Below the pieces are notes generated by a model that saw only the letters and a list, made by a program, of their open reading frames with translations, had not been told where the DNA came from and did not search any database. From Nitrospira sp. (GTDB taxonomy: Bacteria > Nitrospirota > Nitrospiria > Nitrospirales > Nitrospiraceae), in assembly GCA_024998685.1 (NCBI GenBank), contig JACOEH010000015.1:1-64000 (forward strand): a stretch of DNA of 64,000 bases. Reading direction: 5' to 3'. Numbering within the stretch: the first letter of the stretch is position 1; each line of letters opens with the position of its first letter. The position numbers were made by a program, and so were the translations under genes. Below are positions 56,840 through 64,000 of the stretch, in pieces.

Positions 56840-59089
56840 ATGATCTCCGGTGAATGCCTCACGCGATTTATCCGTTCAGGCTTCCTGCTCGCTCCATTCT
56901 TTCTTCTTGCCTGTTCAAGTGGGGGCGGAGAAGAAAGCGCCCTGTCAGGTTCTTCATTGACATCTGACGGTCCCCCGATGACATGGGCACTGAAGAAGCC
57001 AATGCCGACACCCCGCACGGAATTTGGCGTGGGGACCGTCAACAATAAGATCTATGCGATCGGAGGTTACTCGAAATCGGGATCTGTTCTCCGAACAGTG
57101 GAAGAATATGACCCCGCCACAGATACATGGACTCGCAAAGCGGACATGCCGACTCCGCGCCGCCAATTGATCGTGGTCTCCGTCAATAACAAGATCTATG
57201 CGATCGGCGGAGTCAACTTCTCCTCGGACCCGAATAACTTGAACTATTCTTATTTCACGGAGGAATATAATCCCGCCACCAACACATGGGCCCCAAAAGC
57301 CGACATGCCGACTGGTGGAACAGTGAACAAGGTGCTCGGGAATCGTTTTATCGGTGGGGCTGTTGCAAACGGAAAGATCTATATCGCAGCCCACAACGCT
57401 ACTGGAACACCATCGCCCATCACGCACGCACTCGAGTACGATCCCACTGCAAATGCGTGGACGACTAAGACACAACCTCCGTTTAGTTACACGCGTTATA
57501 CGGTAGCATCCTTGAATAACAAGGTGTATGCCCTTTCCGACATCGGAGAACTGGCGGAATATGATCCGCTGAAAGATAGCTGGATCATCCGGCCTCCATT
57601 ATCAACGCCCCGCTTTCGCACCGGCCTTGCCTCCGTTGGAGGGAAACTTTTTTCCATTGGCGGAGCACAGAACGCCTCCCCTGTCAGTACCGTGGAAGAG
57701 TATGATCCTGAGACCCAGAACTGGGCCTTGAGAGCATCCATGGCCTCTCCCCGCGTCTCAGTCGCAGTTGGAGAGGCGCTCGGCAAGCTGTATGCGATTG
57801 GTGGGTCTTCAAATGCCAGTGAGACCTTCCCCTCTCCCCTTGCTACGGTAGAAGAAGGCACGATCCCTCCCCCTGGGTCAGTCCTTCCGATTCCAACCGG
57901 CGACGCAGTCACGACCGGCAATGGTCAAGTAACCGTCAGGTGGAATCCTGTTGCCGGAGCAACATCTTATAATCTCTACATGGCCTCGGACATCAATCTT
58001 GATCGAAGCAACTATGTCGGCTTACCCGATGGAGCAAAGTTTGTCGGTGTTCTCTCTCCCCATACGATCACAGGGTTGACCAATGGCAAAACCTATTACT
58101 TCTTCGTGACTGCAACCGATGCCGGTCGAGAAAGTGAAGAATCTTTCGGCTCTTCCGCTACTCCGGCAGCCCCACCGGGCCTTCTCTGGCGCACGAGAGC
58201 ATCGATGCCCACACCTCGCCTCGAAGCCGGTGCTGCGGTTGTGAATGGCAAAGTCTATGTCGTGGGAGGATTTTCAGGAAGCGCGCTGTCGACAATTGAA
58301 GAATACGATCCGGTTACGGATACATGGACGACCCGAGCCGACATGCCTACTGCCCGCCGCTCTCCCGTTGTGGCCACGGCAAACAACAAAATCTATGCGA
58401 TCGGAGGGATGAATTACATTGATGTCAACCAAGTGACATACTCCTACGCCACTGAGGAGTATGACCCATCGACCAATACCTGGACTTCCAAAGCTTCAAT
58501 GCCGACCGGTAATTCTGTGAACTCCATCCTCGGCAATCGCTTTATCGCCGGTACGGCCGTTAACGGCAAGATCTATATTACCGTGTTCAACAACGGCGGC
58601 GCTCCGCCGATTTCCTCGACGTTCGAGTATGATCCAGCGACGAATGCGTGGGATACCACCAAGTCGCCGGTCCCCTTCGGCAATGCCCAGTACGCCGTGG
58701 CATCATTGGGCGGAAAACTGTATACACTCACATCTGGTTCATTTGCAGAATATACTCCCGCAACCAACACATGGATCATTCGACCATCCCCTCCACAGAC
58801 TCTCTCCCAAATGAGACTTGTTGCGGTTCCCACGAAGAACAAGCTGTATGCGATTGGGGGCTATAGTGTCTCGGACGTCCACGATACCGTACAAGAATAC
58901 GACCCCGCTTCTAATGTTTGGACGACACAAATCTCTGTTCCGCTTCCAAGACATTCTACAACGACGGCTGAAGCAGGAGGAAAGGTATACGTGTTCGGAG
59001 GCTCCTTTTTTCCAGATTTTGTCAATGTAGGAGGAGTCCCAACACCCATGAGGCCACTTCCTGTATCAGATGTAGAAGAAGGTCAATAG
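56840..59089 (+). CDS. lipoprotein with two Kelch propellers joined by a fibronectin type III domain
   Basis: A GAGGTG site precedes the ATG. The lipobox FFLLACSSGG anchors the protein. Kelch units (NNKIYAIGGY, VEEYDPATDTWTRKADMPTPR and similar) run from about residue 45 to 345. A fibronectin type III-like domain follows (GNGQVTVRWNPVAGATSYNLY, LTNGKTYYFFVTATD) at about 355-440. A second Kelch set runs from 450 to the end. The second set repeats the first nearly unit by unit, including the odd MPTGxxVNxxLGNRFI element, so the gene grew by duplication. A carbohydrate or adhesion role is possible but unproven. Confidence 0.88.
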   Translation: MISGECLTRFIRSGFLLAPFFLLACSSGGGEESALSGSSLTSDGPPMTWALKKPMPTPRTEFGVGTVNNKIYAIGGYSKSGSVLRTVEEYDPATDTWTRKADMPTPRRQLIVVSVNNKIYAIGGVNFSSDPNNLNYSYFTEEYNPATNTWAPKADMPTGGTVNKVLGNRFIGGAVANGKIYIAAHNATGTPSPITHALEYDPTANAWTTKTQPPFSYTRYTVASLNNKVYALSDIGELAEYDPLKDSWIIRPPLSTPRFRTGLASVGGKLFSIGGAQNASPVSTVEEYDPETQNWALRASMASPRVSVAVGEALGKLYAIGGSSNASETFPSPLATVEEGTIPPPGSVLPIPTGDAVTTGNGQVTVRWNPVAGATSYNLYMASDINLDRSNYVGLPDGAKFVGVLSPHTITGLTNGKTYYFFVTATDAGRESEESFGSSATPAAPPGLLWRTRASMPTPRLEAGAAVVNGKVYVVGGFSGSALSTIEEYDPVTDTWTTRADMPTARRSPVVATANNKIYAIGGMNYIDVNQVTYSYATEEYDPSTNTWTSKASMPTGNSVNSILGNRFIAGTAVNGKIYITVFNNGGAPPISSTFEYDPATNAWDTTKSPVPFGNAQYAVASLGGKLYTLTSGSFAEYTPATNTWIIRPSPPQTLSQMRLVAVPTKNKLYAIGGYSVSDVHDTVQEYDPASNVWTTQISVPLPRHSTTTAEAGGKVYVFGGSFFPDFVNVGGVPTPMRPLPVSDVEEGQ

Positions 59090-59380
59090 GATGGGCGTTC
59101 CTCTTTCATCATCGCCGCGACCTCGTACGAATGACCGTCACCGTCCGTACTCGTAACGCCACTTGGTTGAATAATCCAGCAGAACACTTCACGGAGTCAG
59201 GAGTTGTTTCTAGTCCGCACGGATACCTTCGTCCGACGGCGATACTCATGGTTGATTAACGTCCTCCTCACCTGTTTCTTTCCCGCCACAACCGCGTGCT
59301 CTTTTTCCCATAATTTCGTACCCTTAAGCTTGGTAGAGTTCTGACCGATAGAGCTCCTAAATCCCAACGAAGGGCCCCCT
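59090..59380. other. gene-free stretch upstream of the HDOD-GAF gene
   Basis: No supported gene or clear regulatory motif is seen in these 291 bp. Confidence 0.35.
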
Positions 59381-60952
59381 ATGACATCATCGAGCACGGC
59401 CATGGAATCGGCCTTCATCGACTCAATCCGCCCTCGTCTCCATCAAAAACTCAGGCCTCTCGTCGACGAATCCAGCAGCTGTCTACCTATCTTGCAATCA
59501 ACCTGTCAGCAAATTCTGAATCACATGGGACCGCAGTCCAACGCCGTGAATCTTGCCCGGGTGATCAGCCGAGACCATGGACTGACGTGCAAAGTTCTGC
59601 AAGTGGCAAACAGCATCGCCTACAGCCCGCAGCAAACGATTGTGTCGGTCCCCCATGCGGTCAGTTGGCTTGGGCTCGACACCGTCCGGTCCCTCGTGGC
59701 TGCGGCACATCTTGTCGAACAACTGCAACATTGGCCGGTTCGCCAACACGAATTCCGAACCTTGATCGCCAAGTCTCTCATCTCTGCGACCTATGCCGGC
59801 GAATTGGGAATGGCTATCGGATACCCACAGCACGGGCAGTTGTTTACCGGCGCCCTCCTGTACTCGATCGGAGATTTGGCCATTGCCTATCAAGACCCGG
59901 ACCTTTTTCTCGCTCTCCAGTCTATTTCCAAGAAAACCAAACGCCCGGCGGAGTGTGTGCTTCAAGAGACGCGCCTCATTGGTGTACCACGGCTGACCTT
60001 GGCCCACGCGTTGGCCCATATGTGGAAGCTACCGGATGATCTGATCGAGCTCTTCCGGCATCCAGAGGATCTGCCGATGGAGCATTGGCAAAGTGGGCTC
60101 CAAACCTACCGAGGTATCATCGTCGGCTCCATTCGCCTGGTCGCGTCGTTGACCGACCCCGCTCCACGGACCGCTATTGAGGAAGCTAAGAAAACTCTCC
60201 AACTCGGAAGCGGACTCTCATCGGGCCCATTCACGGATTTGATGATTCGAGCCATGGATCGGGGACGTCAACTCATCCGCTCAATGGGCTTGGCAATCGA
60301 CTCCTCCGATGAAGCCCTGTCACCATCACACGAGCAGAACGCCACCGGATCAATCCCGCACCCGCCCTCCATCAAACCGATGATCGGCAAAGAACAGGCG
60401 GTATTCCCACCGCGAAGCGAACCGGCTGCTCCCATTCGCACTAAGCCGCTTGAAATACTCCAAGCCTTTCAGGACTCGCTGCAAGCAGCAAAAGATCTCA
60501 ACGGTCTACTCGGGACATTTGTACAAGCCCTACATCGGGATGCCGGATTTGACCGTGTAGGTCTGTCACTTCTGAACCAAAACGATAGTGATCTGCTTGT
60601 CGGAAGACTGGTGCTTGGTGTGAATCCTCCAGCACCCTACCTCCGTTCCCTATCAGGCTCACTCAGCCGGGAGCATCAATTTTTCCTCACGGTTCTCAAG
60701 CGAGTCGATTCACTCTTTATTTCTAACTTTTCAGACCAGATGGGCAGGACTTTGAAGCAGGACTTTATCGAGGTCTGGAAACCGACATCGGCGATCGTCG
60801 CGCCGTTACGGGTGGGAGCGAAACCGATTGGGCTCATCTACTGTGATCGAGTCACAACCAGCCGACCGGTGCTAGCCCAAGACTACCAAGCATTCCAGCT
60901 ATTTTTCGCCCAGACGACCCTGGGCCTGAATCGATTGGCCAGCATACTGTAG
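59381..60952 (+). CDS. HDOD domain protein with C-terminal GAF-like domain
   Basis: The N-terminal half is an HDOD module: VNLARVISRDHGLTCKVLQVANS at about 46-68, then ISVPHAVSWLGLDTVRSLV-like text (here VSVPHAVSWLGLDTVRSLVAA) and LTLAHALAHMWKLPDDLIELFRHPE. A Pro/Ser linker at 305-355 leads to a GAF-like domain (FVQALHRDAGFDRVGLSLLN, later SAIVAPLRVGAKPIGLIYCDR). Such proteins act in signalling, often with c-di-GMP or cell-cycle circuits. It is convergent with a second HDOD gene. Confidence 0.87.
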   Translation: MTSSSTAMESAFIDSIRPRLHQKLRPLVDESSSCLPILQSTCQQILNHMGPQSNAVNLARVISRDHGLTCKVLQVANSIAYSPQQTIVSVPHAVSWLGLDTVRSLVAAAHLVEQLQHWPVRQHEFRTLIAKSLISATYAGELGMAIGYPQHGQLFTGALLYSIGDLAIAYQDPDLFLALQSISKKTKRPAECVLQETRLIGVPRLTLAHALAHMWKLPDDLIELFRHPEDLPMEHWQSGLQTYRGIIVGSIRLVASLTDPAPRTAIEEAKKTLQLGSGLSSGPFTDLMIRAMDRGRQLIRSMGLAIDSSDEALSPSHEQNATGSIPHPPSIKPMIGKEQAVFPPRSEPAAPIRTKPLEILQAFQDSLQAAKDLNGLLGTFVQALHRDAGFDRVGLSLLNQNDSDLLVGRLVLGVNPPAPYLRSLSGSLSREHQFFLTVLKRVDSLFISNFSDQMGRTLKQDFIEVWKPTSAIVAPLRVGAKPIGLIYCDRVTTSRPVLAQDYQAFQLFFAQTTLGLNRLASIL

Positions 60953-61074
60953 CTTAACACCTAACAGGTGCTGCCCCTGCTCAATCGGAAGATGCTGTGC
61001 ATTCACCAAGGTCGGTGAAGAACACACATCGAGCGGTCGGAGCCTATTTCCTGGTCCGGCAATTTGATGAAACA

Positions 61075-61932
61075 CTACGCGGCCATAGCGCGAGGCTGGA
61101 TAACCGCCAAGGTCTCTTGCAGCTGGGCACAGGCGTCCGTGAGCAGTGCCGGGAGGTTGGCCGGCATAACCCGTGTGGCGGTGACGGCATGGGGGTTAAA
61201 CGGGAATGTAGCAGGTCTCCGACTCGGCTCGAGTTCTTCGTAGTCGGCGACGACGCCGGCCAGATGGACGATAGACGCATGAATGATGAATTCACCGGCG
61301 TCGTTTGGGCTTAGTTGGCAGCGAATGGCCTGTTCAATCTGCACGGGCATACCCCAAGATCGAATGAGTTCGGCCCCCACTTCCGCGAAGTCGCACCCAA
61401 TGTTGGACTGTTCCACTTCCGCCAGGGATGTTCCGAGATAGCCCGCTTCGATGAGAGCAGACTGGGCCCGTTGCGGAACGGTCTGATAGAGGACAAGGTG
61501 GCCAATATCGCGTAGCAGGCCTTCGATGAAAAATCGCTCGCTGTCGTTGATGCCACAGGACTTCGCGATCTTGCCGGCGAGCAGGGCGCAGAGCACACTT
61601 TTGCGCCAGAACTTGGGGACATCCATCAGTTGAATCGGCATCCCGGCGAAGGTCCGTCCGACGGTCGTGGCGGTGACGAGATCATTGATGGCTTGCATCC
61701 CAACGATGTTGACGGCGCGGGTGACGGTGTCGATCTGTTTGGGAAACTCATAGAGCGGGCTGTTGACGATGCGGAGAAGTCTGGCTGAGATGGCCGGATC
61801 CAGCTTGAGGACGTCGGCAAGGTCGGCCATGGTTGAATCGGGGTTGTCCACCACTTCCCGTACGCGGAAGTAAATCTCAGGCAACGTGAAGACGGTGGTG
61901 CAGGACTGGACCAATTCACTCGCCGATGGCAT
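61075..61932 (-). CDS. single-domain HDOD protein
   Basis: The 285 residues are an HDOD domain: LADVLKLDPAISARLLRIVNSPLYEFP at about 35-61, VTRAVNIVGMQAINDLVTAT, and later FIEGLLRDIGHLVLYQTVP, where catalytic HD proteins have HDIG; here it reads RDIG, which supports a non-catalytic signalling role. It ends GSWGMPVQIEQAIRCQ-like (RSWGMPVQIEQAIR) followed by a helical tail. It faces the HDOD-GAF gene. Confidence 0.88.
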   Translation of the reverse strand: MPSASELVQSCTTVFTLPEIYFRVREVVDNPDSTMADLADVLKLDPAISARLLRIVNSPLYEFPKQIDTVTRAVNIVGMQAINDLVTATTVGRTFAGMPIQLMDVPKFWRKSVLCALLAGKIAKSCGINDSERFFIEGLLRDIGHLVLYQTVPQRAQSALIEAGYLGTSLAEVEQSNIGCDFAEVGAELIRSWGMPVQIEQAIRCQLSPNDAGEFIIHASIVHLAGVVADYEELEPSRRPATFPFNPHAVTATRVMPANLPALLTDACAQLQETLAVIQPRAMAA

Positions 61933-62069
61933 GGTGGGGTCCTTTCAGTTGTGACCGGCTTCCGCTCTCATTATCGGTTACTATTGGTCAGGACCATAGA
62001 GGAAACGGCCGGAAGAGAGAGAGATTCCATGTGATCAAGCAGAATCAAAGGTGCCGAGAGTCTATTGTA

Positions 62070-62104
62070 GGCTCATGAGCCGAATATGCAATCAATTCGG
62101 CTCA
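62070..62104. promoter_or_regulatory. Fic-type palindromic operator in front of the Fic pseudogene
   Basis: GGCTCATGAGCCGAAT (62070-62085) and ATTCGGCTCA (62095-62104) repeat the elements in front of the intact fic gene, in a different order. The conservation of the site beside a dead gene suggests recent duplication or that the site is still used. Confidence 0.65.
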
Positions 62105-62149
62105 ACTTGCAGACACCATCGAGACGAATAGGGATATAGTTTGACGGGA

Positions 62150-62470
62150 TCGCTTTTCGAGGAGATGCGGTTTGGCCGACACCGAATGATTATACAGGGC
62201 CATCGGCATATCGCAGCCGGTTGCTGGAGAATGCACGGCGAACCGATGCAAGCGGTCTCCTGGCTGATTGGGCATGAACGCGTGCATTTCGAGACGCCAC
62301 CGTCTTCGCAAGTACCGGAAGAAATGCAGCGAACATTCAGTGGTTCAACGACACCACCCGTGCGGTCAATCTTCGCGCGATGAGCCGTCACGGCTAGGCG
62401 CTATTTGCAGGATTTGGCCAGGAAGCGTATTTTCGTGCCCGGTCGAGAGATCATATCTGTAGGCCGTTAA
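62150..62470 (+). pseudogene. decayed Fic-family gene
   Basis: Two pieces of a DUF4172-Fic protein are recognisable. The first reads LFEEMRFGRHRMIIQGHRHI and later HERVHFETPPSSQVPEEMQR, matching the middle of the intact Fic (LFEWHRMIMAGHRYIQ, HETVHFEAPPSSIVPHEM). The second reads RYLQDLARKRIFVPG, matching the C-terminal winged helix. The catalytic HPFxxGNGR loop and the first 100 residues are missing. Frames differ between the pieces. Confidence 0.8.
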
Positions 62471-62516
62471 AGAACGAGCGTATAACCTCTCCAATTCAGA
62501 AAGCACCGGGATTGCC

Positions 62517-63788
62517 GTGTTGAAGGATGAACAAGCTGTCTCGCTATTAAGAAGAGCAGAAACAGTCCTTCAACAGCAATTGCCTATTCTCAGAGGCCAC
62601 CTTGCCAAGGCAGAACATCGGTCAGGTGCATTATGGGAACTTCTCGTCATAGACGAGGCTTCCCGCCTTGGACAAATCGATTATGAACCTCATGATGCTG
62701 GTAGAAGTCCCGATTTGCAACTTCACTTACCAAACAGTCGAAGCATCTGGCTTGAAGCCACGTTCCTATACCAGAGTTTCTGGGAGCAAGAGCGCGTATC
62801 TAATGAACTCATTAGATGGATCTATGGGGAAGCAGTTCGCCACGGAATAGATTGTCCAAAAATTGAATATCGGTTAGATGGTGACCCAAATAACCTTGAT
62901 GGACCTAAACGGAATCTTCCCGCGTTGCATGAGATTAAGAGGTGTATGAAGGAGGCAGGGTTATTGAAGTGGTTTAAAAGCATTCAGTCACAACCACTCG
63001 AACAGCACAATTTTGCACCATCACAATATTCACTCACCCTCTACTACCGACCTCATGCAGTTGGTCGGTACGTTTCAGGTGGAGGCCTAGTTCAAGAGAC
63101 TCCTAAGACTATAACTAGACATGCTGTATACATAAAGATGCGAGAAAAAGCTAAACAGTGCAAAGTTGTCGGTGGGCCAAACCTCATTCTCATAGGCAGT
63201 GATCAAAGCTCAGCGGTCTCATCCCTGGCCAGTCCTGGACTTCCTACTTTTCAGAAGGCTGTCATGGCAGCTTTCGCTGCAGAAAGCTCTTTATCCGCAG
63301 TAATCATTGTTCAGATAGGGACTCCATCAGCTGGAGTGTTTGAGCGACCAGCACGACGAGCGCGCGCTGAGCTTTTCGTGAACCCATACGCTGCTTCCCC
63401 CCTCACACAGCAAGAAACAGACTTGTTCCGTACCATGAACTTCAATCGCTGGAGATACACTTACCCATTGGACAAGTGGGAACACCAAGACAATGACCCG
63501 CATAGAAGCATTACGGGAACACTTACCTACAAGATGAGAGACGAGAAAATGGAGCTAGAAATACCAGCGAATATAGTTGTACAAGCCCTTGCAGGACAAA
63601 CGACTCTAGCCAAGGCCTTTTCACTAAAGGAGGATGATCCTGTAGTGCAGGCCCTCAGAAGTGGTTGGCTTATAGAGTCTTGCTCGATGAAAGAAAGCGA
63701 TGTAGAAGCTGCAGAATCAACCAAAGTTATCTTGCGCATGACTCCGCCACTGCCTTCCATGTACTGGCCTGAAAAGCGCAAGAATTAG
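62517..63788 (+). CDS. hypothetical protein, possibly nuclease-like
   Basis: The 423-residue protein starts at a GTG directly followed by TTG, without a clear binding site. Near the N-terminus LWELLVIDEASRLG (Glu41), SPDLQLHLPNSRSIWLEAT (Asp66, Glu80) recalls the order E...PD...ExK of PD-(D/E)XK nucleases, but the last residue is Thr instead of Lys. The rest is alpha/beta with no known domain. Base composition is visibly more A+T-rich than that of neighbours. It is an accessory gene; a defence role is a guess. Confidence 0.7.
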   Translation: MLKDEQAVSLLRRAETVLQQQLPILRGHLAKAEHRSGALWELLVIDEASRLGQIDYEPHDAGRSPDLQLHLPNSRSIWLEATFLYQSFWEQERVSNELIRWIYGEAVRHGIDCPKIEYRLDGDPNNLDGPKRNLPALHEIKRCMKEAGLLKWFKSIQSQPLEQHNFAPSQYSLTLYYRPHAVGRYVSGGGLVQETPKTITRHAVYIKMREKAKQCKVVGGPNLILIGSDQSSAVSSLASPGLPTFQKAVMAAFAAESSLSAVIIVQIGTPSAGVFERPARRARAELFVNPYAASPLTQQETDLFRTMNFNRWRYTYPLDKWEHQDNDPHRSITGTLTYKMRDEKMELEIPANIVVQALAGQTTLAKAFSLKEDDPVVQALRSGWLIESCSMKESDVEAAESTKVILRMTPPLPSMYWPEKRKN

Positions 63789-63878
63789 TGCGAAGAAAGA
63801 GTGGGGTCTTTTTCAATTTTGGCTTTGGTGCATTTCTGATCTGCCGCTTATTATGCGCGACAGGCATCTCGCTTCATG

Positions 63879-64000
63879 CTAGGGTTGCGTGCTGCTGATC
63901 GCCTGGGCGCGTTTCTCGTCCAATTCCGCCCAGCGGGCGTAGAGACGCTCAACATCGGCCTGCGCGGCGTGAAGTGTTGTATACCGCTCTTGCAAATCAG
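63879..64000 (-). CDS. C-terminal end of a probable ABC-F ATPase (partial)
   Basis: Only the last 39 codons are in the window; the gene runs off the right edge. The segment TTLHAAQADVERLYARWAELDEKRA is a coiled-coil end of the kind closing Uup/ABC-F ATPases. The assignment rests on this short tail. Confidence 0.5.
   Translation of the reverse strand, partial: DLQERYTTLHAAQADVERLYARWAELDEKRAQAISSTQP

Overview
The window reads as chromosomal DNA of a Nitrospira-type bacterium (phylum Nitrospirota). The best pointer is a secreted, pentameric-type chlorite dismutase very like the characterised Nitrospira defluvii enzyme, set inside a housekeeping purine operon. Gram-negative envelope genes (porins, many lipoproteins, an RND pump with TolC partner, a TraT-like protein), a B. 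subtilis-type Fe-S PurF and a short Ppx fit the same assignment. The assignment is an inference from family knowledge; no 16S gene is present.

Layout. 0-11.9 kb: a DUF2971 protein, exopolyphosphatase, a coiled-coil protein, RecG, a TPR/gluzincin protein, small envelope proteins, and a four-gene operon whose members overlap by ATGA (MBL-fold protein, TPR protein, unknown protein, SAM methyltransferase), followed by a PilZ protein. 11.9-22.9 kb: a long minus-strand biosynthetic block, in transcription order ribBA, ribH, nusB, purB, cld, purC, a small membrane protein, purS, purQ, a secreted protein, purL, purF. 23.2-25.8 kb: a BBP2-type porin and a porin gene lacking its 5' end. 26.1-29.4 kb: a RpoH-like heat-shock sigma factor directly upstream of groES-groEL.

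29.4-50.4 kb is the accessory region and the most interesting part. The 3' end of groEL, with its downstream terminator hairpin, recurs in the same orientation as decayed relics near 33.5, 42.7 and 50.3 kb. These relics and the intact groEL end bracket three gene cargoes. The first is a MazF/PemK-type toxin-antitoxin pair plus a large Ig-like lipoprotein. The second is a histidine kinase, a sigma-54-dependent regulator and an RND pump operon with a good -24/-12 promoter match. The third is a ParDE pair plus a run of lipoproteins. Just before the last relic lies a duplicated 3' end of the GlnE-like gene that follows it. The simplest reading is that the groEL/glnE convergence point was duplicated and has repeatedly taken up DNA.

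50.4-64 kb: two divergent GlnE-like adenylyltransferase genes (one fused to an ACT-like region), a Fic protein under an apparent palindromic operator with a DUF72 gene, a double Kelch-propeller lipoprotein, two HDOD signalling proteins, a decayed second Fic locus that keeps the same operator, an unrecognised 423-residue protein that may be nuclease-like, and at the right edge the C-terminus of a probable ABC-F ATPase. No tRNA, rRNA, CRISPR array, transposase or integrase was recognised.
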